A stretch of DNA of 64,000 nt from Amphirosellinia nigrospora (Eukaryota > Ascomycota > Sordariomycetes > Xylariales > Xylariaceae): positions 6,095,058-6,159,057 of the forward strand of contig SCHM01000003.1 in assembly GCA_004123355.1 (NCBI GenBank), written 5' to 3'. Every line of letters begins with the position of its first letter. The stretch's first letter is position 1. The notes under the pieces were generated by a model. The model made no database searches. It worked only from the letters and a program-made list of their open reading frames with translations, and was not told the DNA's origin. The translations under genes were made by a program, and so were the position numbers. Shown piece by piece: positions 35,046-47,861 of the stretch.

Positions 35046-38000
35046 GGAGAGAGTCTGTAACGACCTCGGGAGAGGTCAACCCTCGAGGGATTCCCTACTA
35101 TTTGGTCGGGTCGCACAAAGTAGGATCTCGAGGGATTCGCAGGACCAGCATGGATGTTGAGCGTCGGGGGTAGATGATGGATCGGTGGGAGCACGTCGCT
35201 TGCCGATGGATATCTCGGGAACTAGTGATCTGTTCGCAGCTTGTGAATAGATCTCTGCTGTAGCTACAGGCTTTGGAGCGACGTCGTCGGAGACCTAGGC
35301 AGAGCCGGATATGTGCGCGCGTGTGGCCGAAAAGGGGGGAAGACGGAGACGGTTCTCTCGAAGTCGGCTCGCTAGTCCAGTATGTACGGTTCGGGTGTGT
35401 GAAGCGGCCGACGAGGCGTGTGGCAAAACACGTGTGTGTGTCTACTTAGTATGTACGTCGGTGAGGCCGTAGACGAATAGGCGAATAGGCGACGTTGGCG
35501 GCGGCGGGCGGACAACAGCAGGATGGCGTGTAAATGGCATTCATGTCCCCTGTTCCGAAGCAGAGCACGGTTCGCCAAGCCCAAGCCCTTCCAGTACAGA
35601 GGTAGGGAGCTAATATACTGGATGCTAAATACTGCATGCCTAACAGAAACGGATTGCCGGATACCATGCAGTGAGAATCAGTCGCTGCTAGTCGAGCAGT
35701 CTAGCAGACCGACTTCTGGCTAACGTTCCAAGGTTGTCATGCTACCCTCCAGCGCTCTTTCTTCAAGTGCACCTGCAGCATGCCATCTTCCCTCTTCAGA
35801 AGCGCCGTCCAATGTCCAATGTCCATTCAAGCCCGAGCCGCCTTCGGCTGCAGTTGTACAGTACCTATAACAGCACGCTAGATGTTAGTGGCATTAGGCC
35901 CGCTAGGTCTTCTTTTGGCCAGGGGGCATGTTATGCGTCGGCAGTGCCCCTCTATTCCAGGTAATAGCCCCCAAATCTATACCTAGTGGAAGTACGTAGT
36001 ATAGGTACTTAGTAGACGCCCTGCCGAACCGAGCTCCTTTTAGGGGGTTTGCTCACAACTTTTGCTCCCGCTGATACCTTGGTACAGTGCAATTGCGTGG
36101 AGCAATCATGGATATGTATTCACCTCCTTAACATAATACACAGTATTACTAATCCTCTCCCAATTTACATTTACCTCTTAAGAATGGGTTGGGCGCATGC
36201 ACGTGTGTATGTGCTGTAGAAGTTCGGCATCTGTACCTTATGAAAGACGACCTACAAGAATAACGTGTTGCTTTTCATTCAGTTTTTAGCCAATCACTTT
36301 CTATATCTAACTGTAAGTTTAGGCACCTATGATCAAACAATGTAGGATATATTCACTGCAACTGTAATGAACAGAAGATAATAGGCATCACCTGCCCTTT
36401 TGTTTATTATTGGTGTTTTTGACCCAATTCCAAGCACTCTACCATGTAAGACAGGGTCTCATCTACGCTGGTTTGGAGAACGGCAGCTTTAAGTATTCGA
36501 GTTGGGCTCCCGTGCTTGTTTCGTTGCACGCGTTACCAGGGTGAAGAATGACCATGGCAAGGGAATGAAGTCAGTAACCAGTTTTTTTCTATGTCTTGGC
36601 CTTGAATTCCGTAGATCCTCGTAAATAGATCAGCGGTTGCTCCAATAAGTTAGTTATTTGACAAGACGGGGCCGCCAGACGTAGCTTTTCACTGCCTAAG
36701 GGACGCTATAATCTAGGTAGAGTTATCAATATCAATTACCATTTGAGATAGAAAATATTGTCATACATGAGATAACTACATCATAATGATAAAACCTCCC
36801 CAATAGCTATATTCTTCGACCCAAGCATCTGACAGGTGTGGACTATTTAGGCCAGAGCGTCCGATCAACGCTTACGTTACCCCGCCAGTGTCGATCAGCA
36901 CTTATCACAGGCTATACTAGCAATTTATCAAGATTTATCAATTAACGATTGCCTTATGAGCTCACGAGCACTATCGTCATATTGACCGCCAAGACTATTA
37001 TTCAAGAGAGGTGATATCGATACGGGCAATCAGCTGTCTCGTATTCATGAGTCCAACTCTATAAAGTCACTCGCGATGTGAGTGTTTTATAGTTGGTGAT
37101 CACCTCGCACTAAATTCACACGAGTTAGGCGGGATCGAGAACGGCATCTTGACCTGATGCGGAATATGTTGCACCGCTCACCCAACCTCTGCCCTAGCCG
37201 GCCTATTAGCGTTCTGGTTATCTTGCACACCTGACGGCCTTGGCGACGCCACTCGCTTCGGCGATTTTAAGTTGTTCTAGGGGTTCGAACTCTACCTATT
37301 CAATCCCTTAGTCATCAGCGTTTAAGGTAGGATGGTCTAGAACTGAACGCTGTCAGATGCACAAGCGTCACTGGCAGGCAAGGCCACCCCAGGTGGCTCT
37401 CTGCAAGGGAAGAGATACTACCAGAAACCATAACCCTCAAACAACCCAATCTTATTATCTAAAGCAAAGCGCAAGTAGACTCCAATCATCTTATCGTTGA
37501 TCCTTCATACGAGCGAGCACCTCCGGCTGTCAACTAATTCTAGAGCTAAAGTAGATTCGTAGCTTCAGGAACAAAGCCGCGAACGATGCGAATCTGGGGA
37601 ACCCAGATCAGCCTCGGCAGAGGAGCTATCCCGGTTGGGGGAAGTCACCTACTTCTCAGGATCTGCTCAGCTGTTTGCTTAGCGTACCGATGCGTGGTCA
37701 TATGATAGCTTGGCATGAAGTTGTTACTGAATTCACTTAGGAATAACCTTGAATGAGCTGACTCCTCTTTAAGATATTTAGAAATCCAATGGGAACGTAA
37801 AATCAAATCTTGGGTAAAGTCTTAGTATTCTTGAAATCTCTATGGTTATTCCCAGCAGTGATCGAGCCTTTCATTGCTGTCCTTCTACTTACACTTCTTT
37901 TTAGGTCTGACTCATCTTTAAGTACATTCTATTTTTGGACTTTGCCCTGTGACATGTCTCCAACTTTACTTTAGGAGTCGGGGGTTGGGGGAAAGGAGGA

Positions 38001-38158
38001 CAGCGGTTTCGGTGTATTCATTAACACACTCCGTACTAAGAAGGTTATAAATTCAAGAACGAAAAAAAAAAACGGTGAATCGCATATCTAAATTAACGAA
38101 TACAGTAGATACAGATTTATAGAGTAATGTTCGTAAGATGTAGTTGCTAATCGGAACA
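35046..38158. other. Long gap without a recognisable gene
   Basis: This 3.1-kb interval holds the promoter side of the ZDS gene and then apparently unique, moderately AT-rich sequence. Short open frames at 35372-35964 have low-complexity or Arg-rich products without domains. No terminal repeats, RIP block or RNA gene is seen. It may contain decayed DNA that I cannot identify. Confidence 0.4.
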
Positions 38159-39118
38159 CTACTTAGTCCACATCTCATACACAATGCGAGCGACTTCTTT
38201 CGGCGTAGTGCGCACAAGTCCATGGCCATGCTGTGGAACGACCTGTATATTTTCAAATCCAAGGCCAGCCAATTTGTCCTTATCGCAAACCTGATCCGTC
38301 TCGCCCAGCACGGCAACCTTCTTCAACGGCAGCCCCGCGAACCTGCGGAAGTAGTCCTCACATCCGTAGACGTTACCCTCAGTGAACATACTATAGACAC
38401 TGTGAGGGTAGCCTTTATGTTCTTTCAGCTCCCATTCCCGGAACGCCTCCGCCACGATCTCGCCGCGCTTGACCCGTTCTTGCCAGTCCTGCGGCACGAC
38501 GAGCGGGCCGCCTTCGAGGAACGAGAGCACGGAATCTATCGCCTCGGCTTCTCTACCCACGGGGTTATCCAAGAGCTCGCGCCGCTCTTCACCTAAGAGG
38601 TCTTTGCTCACTATGCCAGCTGGTGCGAGGAGCGTGGCAGATAGCACGGCCCAAGGATTGTGTAGCGCGAATTTGGTGAGTATCGATCCGCCGAAGGAGT
38701 AGCCGAGCATATGAGCCGACGTCCACTGCATGAAACCCAGCACTTGATAAATCTGCGACTCGAAGATGTGCGGTGTGTGTGGAATGGGGGGCGTGGAGGA
38801 GAGAGCGTGGCCCCAGAGATCGAACACCACGACATGGGCATCCGCATCTAAGGCTTGCAGCTGTTTTGCGAGGGGCATCAGACCAAGCGCAGGCGTGTTC
38901 AACCCGTGAATCATCAGCACACGGCGTTTAGGCTGCCCCGATGGAGCAGGGAACTCATATACGGCCGTGGTGCCCAGATCAGACTCGAGAAACTTGGGCT
39001 TTGGGTACACATCGCCAAACTGAGACGTGAATGACTCATAACTAGGTGCTAGTATGACCTCCTTATTCTTATAGTCCAAGACTGTCTGTCGTGAATGTTG
39101 AAGTTGTGTATCCGACAT
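38159..39118 (-). CDS. Alpha/beta hydrolase, 319 residues, intact
   Basis: A single-exon frame runs from ATG 39116-39118 to 38159. The alpha/beta hydrolase order is complete: VLMIHGLNTPALGL (residues 68-81, oxyanion His-Gly), VVVFDLWGHALSST (97-110), nucleophile elbow MLGYSFGGSILTKF with Ser141, acid candidate Asp275 in VLGETDQVCDK, and catalytic His in QHGHGLVRT (297 or 299). A cap region lies at about 170-250. There is no signal peptide or peroxisomal tail, so it is probably cytosolic. It resembles fungal epoxide-hydrolase or serine-hydrolase types, but the substrate cannot be assigned. It has no frame break, unlike many neighbours. It sits at the edge of a gene-poor stretch with the P450 and FAD oxidoreductase on the same strand. 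Confidence 0.85.
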   Translation of the reverse strand: MSDTQLQHSRQTVLDYKNKEVILAPSYESFTSQFGDVYPKPKFLESDLGTTAVYEFPAPSGQPKRRVLMIHGLNTPALGLMPLAKQLQALDADAHVVVFDLWGHALSSTPPIPHTPHIFESQIYQVLGFMQWTSAHMLGYSFGGSILTKFALHNPWAVLSATLLAPAGIVSKDLLGEERRELLDNPVGREAEAIDSVLSFLEGGPLVVPQDWQERVKRGEIVAEAFREWELKEHKGYPHSVYSMFTEGNVYGCEDYFRRFAGLPLKKVAVLGETDQVCDKDKLAGLGFENIQVVPQHGHGLVRTTPKEVARIVYEMWTK

Positions 39119-40327
39119 TGCGCTTTGACAGGGTGGTTGTGAGAGACAGTGATGGTATTATTCGGAATAAGCAGTTTATCATTGGATCCCTAGACAACAC
39201 CTAGTCTATGTATGAATCTGGGTAGGTAGGCCAAGCCACTTACCTACATAGTACATGGTATGGAGCCGCGTCGTGTGGATAGATGCAGCATATTTCGTAA
39301 CATATTCGGCACTGACGTCTAGACTCAGACAGCATTAGAAAACTTCCGATCCCCTTAGCCCTCGCTTTTACCTACCATATAGCTGATCGCTTTAGTTTAG
39401 TAGTGCAACGCTCACCCCTACTTTGGGTAGCGGCCCAACTACGAAAGCCGACACTTTCCCTATTTTACCTGGAGTAAACGCAATAATTCCATTTAAAACG
39501 CTAAAATTATGTGCTTAGTTAAGTAGATCTTGAGATAAGCTAACTTCGCACGGCCCGCCGTGGCTTGCGCATGGCCAATGGGTTTATCTTATCAGTGGGT
39601 AAGGTGAGTTCATCGATGGCTATGTGCCTAGACCCTTGATATCTCCACCATCTCCACCTCTGGCTACGTACCTACTAAGTATAACGTGTTTGACTGCAAA
39701 CTGCTGACCGTGAAGTTCTAAATTCATACGTACCAATAACCACAATATAAGGGTATTTATAGCTAAAGTCTATAACGAGCAAGAGAGCATGATAACTCAT
39801 AATCCATAGTTGGAAGGGCAGCTGGATCAGGTTTGATACTACGGTTGCCACGTCACTCTTAGAAACCGAGTACTAGGTAGGGAGGGACCACTACCTACTT
39901 ACTATGTGTGAATTTGCTACGAACCAACCAACATTGAAAGCGTATAACATCATGTGTCTGAGTGTAACCTGGTTGCATAAAGGTGCAGGTGAACGCTACT
40001 ACCAGCAAGCCGCATTAAGTAGCAGGGGAATCTGCATATGGTGCAACGCTAAGAAAGCACTATAGCATTCGTTTCACCCCATAAGAATTGATTCTGAAAT
40101 GTAGCTTAAGAACGAAGAGCATAGCATGCATATATAATGGAATAATTAGTTGGCACCTGATATGTATTAACAATGATCCTTATGACTCCTTTATTTTTAT
40201 ACCCGGTCCCTAGGCTTAGGGGCTACCTGGGTAGGATTAGAAGAGTATTAATATTAAATTAATAGCCTTCTATGGAGACAACAGCATCGTGAAAGTCGAA
40301 ATTTCCTTATGTTTATATCGATAGTCG
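39119..40327. other. Gap without a recognisable gene
   Basis: This 1.2-kb stretch is AT-leaning between the hydrolase promoter and the chromate-transporter relic. No coding signal, repeat or RNA gene is seen. Confidence 0.4.
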
Positions 40328-41424
40328 TTATATTACTATTAAGTAAACCTTTTTCTTAAATTTCTCAAGGGACATCAAAATCATATCCCACTTAAAATCG
40401 TATGCTACAACACCATACCGAATTAGACCCAAGATGGCATCCAGGATGATCACAACCGGTTCGCTCAAGTTGAACCAAGAACTTCCTACACAGCTCGTAG
40501 CGGTAACCACGGCCCGCCAAGGATCATTCGCCAGACTCGTGCTTTGTGTGAATCTTTGGTCGATATATCCAATCTGCCTAAGCCGATAAATAGATGTATA
40601 CATCCAACCTACAGCGGCCGCGTTAAATCCTCGTAGAGCGGACTTAACTACCAGTACAGACTGTGGGGCACCCCAAACTCCCATGACACCTTGATATAGT
40701 ATCAATCCTGGGGCAAAGGTGCCGCCTATGAAGCTAATGACGGCGCTGGCACCGATGTTCAGTCTTGCGTTAGCTGCTGACAAGGCGCTTAGATACTTCA
40801 AGACGATAATCAGCAAGTTGCTTTTTAAAGAAATCTAGATCACACAAAATAGCTGTTGATAATACTTGCAACTGCAAAATTGGAATTAGACCCGGGAAAA
40901 GCTTGGATAACAGCCAAGCCGATCAAAAAGTCGCGAGGGCTCACCCAGCCTTCCGCCACGATATGCTCTTTTGACAGAGGAATAACGGCAGGGCTTCCGC
41001 CAAATATGATAGTGCCAGCGAGATAGAGATTCGCGAATAACCTGAAGTGGAGATGGGGTGGTCAACTCTGGCTCGAAGCACAATGATGGTTAGGAAAGAT
41101 GCAAAGAACAAGCTGATGGTCACCAATCCAAGTTTACAGGATATTTTCAACTGCCTGTCCGCTGGTACGACTCTTAGTTCCTCCCTTTCGTCATCCGAAT
41201 TGTAGGATGCCGATTCTCTTACATCTTGTTGCAGCTCTCTCCCTATTTCACCTCGCGCTGTAAAGGTTGCAGTCGGCTCACGTTCGGCGATCCCGCTCAT
41301 CCGAAGGCATGTAACATGAATTCATCGCGAATTCGGGTTATACCGCAGCTGACAGGGCTAGTTCGCCTACGATTTCGAAATAGACGGGGGGACTGCCAAA
41401 GCTTGTGAAACCGAGATGCCATCT
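40328..41424 (-). pseudogene. Chromate transporter (CHR family), N-terminal domain deleted
   Basis: Fungal CHR proteins are proton-coupled anion (chromate) transporters of about 450-500 residues built from two homologous halves. Here a short N-half signature survives near 41424-41370: LGFTSFGSPPVYFEIVGE, the usual first helix entry motif. It is followed almost at once by a frame ending. Sequence then resumes in the linker before the second half (DDEREELRVVPADRQLK). The second half is readable: GLVTISLFFASFLTIIVLRA, FGGSPAVIPLSKEHIVAEGW, LIGLAVIQAFPG, an intron-like gap at about 40760-40880, FIGGTFAPGLILYQGVMGVW, ALRGFNAAAVGWMYTSIYRL. Most of the first CHR domain is absent, and at least one frame change lies near 41030. 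A single half is unlikely to transport alone, so I call it a relic. Confidence 0.78.
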
Positions 41425-42026
41425 TGCCTCAAACACTCGTCGCGACCTCTAACCAACTTTTGCGAGTGTCTCGTTCTGACCGACCCATCGAGATATGACC
41501 TCTACGCTGTTAGTTTGGCGTCGCATCATATCTTATGAACTAAATACAATAGACGAGTTGAAGATTTCTAAGTTTGGTCATTCAATCACACATGTCTAAT
41601 GAATGTGTGACTTGGGACGTCTTATTCTGACATGATCTTTCGTTGCTGAAGGGAAATGACCTGAAAGGGTCGTGGCTGGTGCTTGGTTTTGATATATTCT
41701 TCGTCGACGTATCTTAGAAGATAAGTCCTATGACGAAGATCGCGTCATTTGGTCGTGACACATGCTCCATATGAACATGATATCTAGATAAACTCAGAAC
41801 TTAGCGATGAAAGTCGTCTAGACACCTTATCTCTGTTGGTGTACATTCTCGGATCACCCATGGCCATGTAGATAAAAACTAGTACGCGTACCTACCTAGC
41901 CATGATTTTCTTAAATTCTGGAAGCACAATAAAAAATGTCATCGGAGGTGAATTGAAGCAACCAGATATAATACTATATTGTTAAAACTATGAAGTAGTG
42001 GTACCGCCTTACTCCGAAACCCGTCC
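41425..42026. other. Gap between CHR relic and P450
   Basis: This 600-bp AT-leaning sequence is the 3' side of the P450 gene and the upstream side of the relic. It has no recognisable feature. Confidence 0.4.
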
Positions 42027-44008
42027 TTACGATTTGACCTCTCTTCGACCATCGGGGAGAATCAGTTCCCGCCGCTCGAAAAGTGTCTTGAAGTTTTGCT
42101 GCTTGATAAACCACGCGTTGACCGTCTTCCAATCTTGACTGGGGTCCTTGAAGCGAATCTGCAAAATGTGATATGTCAGTAACATTTTATATAAGAAAAT
42201 ACCGACATGTATATATGTAAGACGGGAAGAATCGACGCAAGTATAAAGCGAATGATGAACTAGGCGAGGTGGAAGAAAAAGAGGATAGGGATAGATATCT
42301 ACTACTCACATCGAACCTCCTTAACAAACTCGGCACGAGCTTATACATCTCCAGCAAGCTGATATTCTTGCCAATGCACGTCCGAGCACCCATGCCAAAC
42401 TGGAACATATGCCCATTCATCTCGCGCAGGCGACGCTCTCTCTCCTCCCTCTGGGCACCCGGGAGCGACTCATCAACCAGCCACCTCTCAGGTCTATACA
42501 CATCGACGTCGTCGCCGAAGATCTCGGCACGGCGGTGAATCAACCAAGCCGAGCAGCCGACAATGGTACCACCTTTGACATAATGGCCGGCGATTTCCAC
42601 GCCGGGCTCAGGCACGATGCGCTCGAGCAGGAGACCGGCGGCGGGGTGCATGCGGAAGGCCTCCTTGATGCAGGCGTCGAGGTAAGGGAGACGCTGACTC
42701 TCGGCCCAGGTGACGACGCCGAGGTCGTAGTCGGCGAAGGCGCCCGCGCGAGCGGCGTCGTCGAGCTCCGCGCGCAGCCGGGCCAGCGCCACCGGGTGGC
42801 GTAGTAGGTTGTAGAAGACGGCCGAGAGAGAGATGGCGGTGGTTTCAGAGCCGGCGAAGGCCATCGACACGGCCATGGCGAGGACCAGCTTGTCGTTCAT
42901 GAACTCGGGCCGCGAGTCGCGCGCGGCCAGGAACTTGGACAGAAGGTCTGGCGAGATGGTCCCGTTGGCCTGTAGCTTTGCCGTGTCTGTGATGGGGAGC
43001 AGCGGTTTGGGTGCCTCATTGCCTATCCCGCTCATTCCCAGACGTTCGGCCATGCGTGCGCGTGCGAACAGGACAATAGGGTTGGTCGCGTCTACGATCC
43101 CCCACTCCGAGAGCTTGAGGTAGATCGGGTTCTTAAGGAATAAGCGGTCCAGCCAGGGGATTTGCCCAATCTTAAACCATGGCCCAGTTAGTTAGCCAAT
43201 TCATAAATTAGTCGTTTCCATACCCAATCTAGAATACAGTACGAAAACAGGGCATGGGGGCGATCAAGCTTACCGGAGCGACATAGAGAAAGAGGTTTCC
43301 CAGATAGCTAACAATGCCATCGACGTCCTCGTTCCTCTCTAAGAAGCCGTGGCGCTTACTATACGTGACTTCGCCGATGACATCGAATGCATAGAACTGC
43401 AACCATCTGACGAAATCGCATCCCTCTGCATTATTGACGTAGAGGCGCTCGGTCTGCTCGAAGAATAGCTTCAGTGTATTGTTTACGAACGGCTCGTACT
43501 GGACTAAAGCCGACATAGAGAAGGCCGAGTTTACGCAGCGCCGGAGTTGTGCATGGAAGTTATTGTCCGTCGTGCTGAAGAGTGTTGCAAGACCGCCTCC
43601 TTTTGAAACTCCTTGTTGGACAATATAAAAATCCGACTAGGATTTTCTCGTCAGCCTGTTGAGAGACATAGGGAAATCTCGAAGGGGGTCACAAACCTTG
43701 ATGAATCCCTTATTAAGCCCGTATATAGTCTTCAGCGCCTTTGGATCCGCAAAGGAGAGCGTGTTCGGGCCTAAGCGCACCACATCACCATACTGGGCAT
43801 GGAGTTTGCGGTGTGTCACCTCCGACTGCCGACCCCATACATCCCATAGTCGCCAGAGATCTGTCAACGAAGCCATGAACGGTCCGGGATACTCGTTCAA
43901 CCCATTATGATATCGATTTCTTTTGAGCCATGCCCCGGTTACTAGGATTGCTCCAAGCACCCAGTAGTGAGCAATGAAGCTCAGTACTATTGACCCCTCG
44001 AGCCCCAT
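42027..44008 (-). CDS. Cytochrome P450 monooxygenase, pisatin-demethylase-like, intact
   Basis: The ATG is at 44006-44008. Four exons (44008-43697, 43636-43274, 43170-42310, 42158-42027) with GT..AG introns join in frame to 555 residues. An N-terminal membrane anchor (SIVLSFIAHYWVLGAILVTG) puts it on the ER surface. After it comes the proline hinge NEYPGPF. Key motifs are AGSETT (331-336, I-helix oxygen activation), EAFR (395-398, ExxR), PERW, and the heme loop FQFGMGARTCIG with Cys490 as ligand. The sequence is closest in style to the pisatin demethylase group of fungal P450s, which hydroxylate or demethylate plant or fungal metabolites. The substrate is unknown. There is no frame break anywhere, in contrast to most multi-exon neighbours. 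Redox partner would be the general P450 reductase, not in this window. Confidence 0.95.
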
Positions 44009-46063
44009 CTTCACCGTATGTATATGTTGTATTCAGTGTGGTATTTGTCTCTTCCTAGCCTGCCCTTTCGTCGAAAATCCAGGTGTCCCGATGTTGGAGA
44101 AGTCCAAGAGAACGGCGATAGCTGAACCGGAGAAGCTCCCTCTCGGATAAAATTAGATAAGTAGCGGGTGTTGTAGGATGTGAAATCCTAGTCTACTGCC
44201 GTACAGTTGGTCCGGACTAGACTGGGGCCGTGAGGGGGACTATGGGAGCTCACCTGCCTCGCGATAATCGGCACCGGTGAGTTAACTGGGACGCCCTCAG
44301 TTAAAAATGAGGAAGCTCGAGGTAGCTAGCTCCCCTGGCGGTGAAGTACATGTTAAAAAGGTCATATGTACTTAGTTAATCGGCAAATGGGCCGACTCTT
44401 GAACCCATAGCTTGTGACATTACCTATAAGCTTATCCAAAGGGTGCCCTCTCGGTAGTGATATGGAAAGATTAGGCCTATCATAAGCGATAGGCTCGAGA
44501 CCCGGCCGACTACCTTGTAGGAAAATTGCGCCGGGCTTCCTCCACGCTCATTGGGAGAAGAGTATTACATGGTGAAGAGATTGGGGACCCAAGGGATCGT
44601 CTTGGACCCATATACGGCGCGTAAAAGTCGTCGAGTACTCTCTATCTTCTGGGCACGGCAATATGGGCGCACATGAAGTGGCAGCAAGCGCGCGGATGAA
44701 TCGCCTCTCATGTATAATATTTGCCGATAGACGCAAGGCGGCGAGGTGCACTGAGATTCTACTCTCTACCAGGCGCGTCAGTGGCTCGCCGTGACTGCGG
44801 CTCCCGAACATCACGCCAAAGTTCCCCTCGCTCTCCCGCGGCATCTAGCGTATTGCTGGCGATTACTCGGTTGACTCAACCGTCGTCGAGGCACGGAAAA
44901 ATGTTGTTTGATTGCCAAGGCATACAAAGTGGGTTCTGAGGAGATGGAGCTGAGACGAGCTGGTTAGGGAAGATTCGGCAGATGTCTCTTGCACTACCTG
45001 AAGCCCGAATGATTGGACCAGGAAATCAGCCATTACAAGGTGGTGATGCTATTGGGTGGCGATTCGGGCGATCGCTGCAGGACCAACGCCTGGTTACGCA
45101 GCGCCGCCGCCAGGGATGTGTTAATTGGGTTGGGGTAGGGGTGTACTGCTCTCTCGGGATATCCTTATTCATTCTCATTGTTGACGTGCAGATGAAGAGA
45201 CCCGACATCTCCGTCGACGAGCCTCTATAAGTCAGTATCACAGGAAATCACCCACAAGCTCCTTGATTTACCTACAAACTGGAGCTGCCAAACGTGTAGG
45301 AAAAAGTGTTTTAGCATCGATACAACTCGGCTCGCACGAGAGCAAGCTCATGCATGTAGCTATCCTTGATAAGTGACGACGATGCATGATTTTAACATGG
45401 TAGTTACCTATGCTTGGGGATGCACATTAGCCACGCCAAATTACATGTGCTACGGGACTTTTGTAAGATCACGGGAATACGCACATTGAAAAAACAAAAC
45501 AACAAAACCACACTTACGTGTAAAATGGGTGCCACTTAAAGTGAGCTAGGACGACAATTCTTCAAGTAGGTAGGTAGTTGAGCACTATGAGAAAGCAGGA
45601 AAAAAGTAAGTGCCGAATTGCGAGCTAGACATGTGCTCGTAAGTTTTCCTTGTTCGGCTCTAGTCGCATGGTTTGTTGCATCGATTCGACTTGCCGACAT
45701 GGCACCGCGGTTGGGCGCTCGGCAGATGTTGTTTCCAAGATACACACGTCCCATCTCATCCACACCAATACCGCTATATTCTCTGTCCACGTGTCACCAA
45801 GCTCTTGTTACTCATAACGAATGTAATGGATTTCCCTTTATAGCCTTGTGAAATGGATACGGCGTCAGGAACTATGCGGAAACCACGCCTATTGGAAGAG
45901 AGGAGGCATCCTGGCAATGTATAGAGGAGTTGAACAAGATGCTAGGCAGCTTAAGAGGATTCCGTTTTGAATGAGAGAAGCAAACAACATACGGGAAAAC
46001 CGAATAGTCCCCACAGCTTTCACACCTTTATTCTCCTACTAGGTTTCATATCATGCTGCTGTG
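44009..46063. other. Gap between P450 and FAD oxidoreductase
   Basis: This is a 2-kb interval. The minus-strand open frame at 44548-44844 (98 codons, ATG start, GC-rich) has no domain I recognise and could be a small gene or a gene fragment. Other frames (44982-45230, 45536-45790) look accidental. No repeats or RNA genes are seen. Confidence 0.4.
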
Positions 46064-47861
46064 CTACTCGTCTATCTTGTCCATCTTGTCTACCCACTCA
46101 AATTCGTTTCTCAGCCCCTGAACACCACTGCTATCATCGGCATCCAAATACCCACAAATGCGCCCTGCCGGGTCCCATTTCCGTCTTACATGCCGTAACC
46201 TCTCGCCATTTTCTCTGCTCCAGAATCTGGTCGTCCGATGCTGGAAGTCCGCATCGCCCATGTAGCTGCCGGCACTGTGCCGCTCCACGTCCTTCATGAT
46301 ACCGCGGACCCAATCCGTGCACCGCGCGTCGTCAGCGGCATCGTCCCATATTGTATATACCGCAAAATAATGGTCTGACTGCATGCTGTGCGCCATGGCC
46401 GGCAGCGGCCGGCGCGAGGTCGGGTTCATGGCAAAATAGAGCGCGAATGACTTCTGCGTCGGTAGGGACGTGAACGCTTTCTCTAATACGCCCGGCACAT
46501 CATCGACGTCGTTACTCACGTACGCGTTCTCACTACAGAACCGGTAGCCTGCAGGTTGCTCGTCATGTTGCCTTGCGTATTCACACGCGAAATCGGTTGG
46601 CTCGCAGAATAACTCTACCTTAGCGCCTGCCGGTCTGCTGTCGCCGACATGTTGCATGGCTTTCTCGGCGTCTTGTTTACTTGACTTGAACGAGAGGAAG
46701 CCGGCTATGATGTCTATGTCATTTCCATCTGCCGTGCGCTTTGCAACACATACTATTTCGGTATCTGGATCCGCTGTAGGACAGGTCTGAAAGTCACACA
46801 GTAAGGCGTAGGCACTCGCAGTTCTAATGGCTAAAACTCACATCGATAACCCATTGTAAAATAGTACGGAACATAGATTGAGGGTAAATGTAGACGCTGT
46901 TGTACATTTGTAGTGACGGCCGCGTCAAGAGATGAAAACTTGTAACGATAGCCGGAAATCCTAAGATCTATTAGTATCTAAACATCTTCGAGCCGATATA
47001 GAGACACCTACCGGGCCCGGCGCCCCTTACAGCCCAGAATAGGTCGGAGTTCTCGGCGCTACTACAATAGAGTTCTCTGCCGTCCGCTGCCACGACATCA
47101 ATGCCGACAATAGACTCACAAGCCCAGCCCCAATTCTGGTAAGATTGTACATTAGTTACTGTCAGTCCGTTAGGCCTACCTCATCCTACGGTAGAGAGTT
47201 TCTTACCTTACAGTTCCAGCCCACTATAAATTAGTCTTAGAGTTAGTTATGCTATCCTGAACATGTTTTTCTCGTGTTTTAGAAGTGAACGGGTCTCTCA
47301 AAGTACGATCGACCCAAAAGGGGCATTATACCCTCAAGGGGGGAGGACAAATTCATGTAACTTACTCCCCCTGCAACAAAAACCCACCCAACCCAACATC
47401 AGGACAATGCCCACCAGCAAACATCCTCCCCTCGCCTTCCAAAAACCCATTCAGCGCCTCCCCCGTGACGCTAGGCGAGCAAGAGACGATCTTCGTCGTC
47501 TCATCATACCTCACATGTCCCAAACCAGCAAGATCCACAAGGACGGCATCCTGCCGAACGCTCCAGGCCGCCCAGCTGTGGCCGCCGCTGCGCACCGAGA
47601 CGCGACACTGCAGACGGGTAGCGAGCTCGACCGCTTCCTTGACATGCGCTACGCACGAGGCGCGGACGACGGCTCGAGGCACGCGGGAAGCGTCTCGCCT
47701 GCGGTTGAACACGCGGCCCCACACCGCCTCGTGGAAGGCGTCCGGGTCCGCGGTTTCTCGCGTGAGGATGTGAGGGGACGTCGTTGTCTCGACGGCGTGG
47801 TTATTGTTTCGTTCTTCTATGCCCCCTGGATGCGCTCTATTGACTGGTCTTTGTTGGCCAT
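46064..47861 (-). CDS. BBE-like FAD-linked oxidoreductase
   Basis: This is a berberine-bridge-enzyme-type flavoprotein oxidase. The likely start is the ATG at 47859-47861. The FAD_binding_4 half shows CRVSVRSGGHSWAAWSV, whose GGHS histidine is the usual covalent FAD site, then MFAGGHCPDVGLGGFL. Later exons give NWGWACESIVGIDVVAADGR and LFWAVRGAGPG. Introns near 47220-47140, about 47012-46960 and 46840-46790 have GT..AG ends. The C-terminal half includes IAGFLSFKSSKQDAEKA and ends with the BBE domain: RENGERLRHVRRKWDPAGRI. No clear signal peptide is visible, though many relatives are secreted. One frame change lies just after the start beside a G run; the join near 47350 is also uncertain. It is adjacent to the P450 and on the same strand. 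Substrate is unknown. Confidence 0.87.

Noticed and set aside
37270-37300. B-box-like ggttcgaactc suggesting a tRNA
   Set aside because: The flanking bases do not form a T stem and no A box lies at the right distance.
44548-44844. 98-codon minus-strand frame as a gene
   Set aside because: It has an ATG and fair composition, but no domain, conserved motif or neighbouring exon that I can recognise.
38159-47861. Complete biosynthetic gene cluster
   Set aside because: No polyketide synthase, peptide synthetase, terpene synthase or pathway regulator is present; only tailoring-type enzymes are seen.
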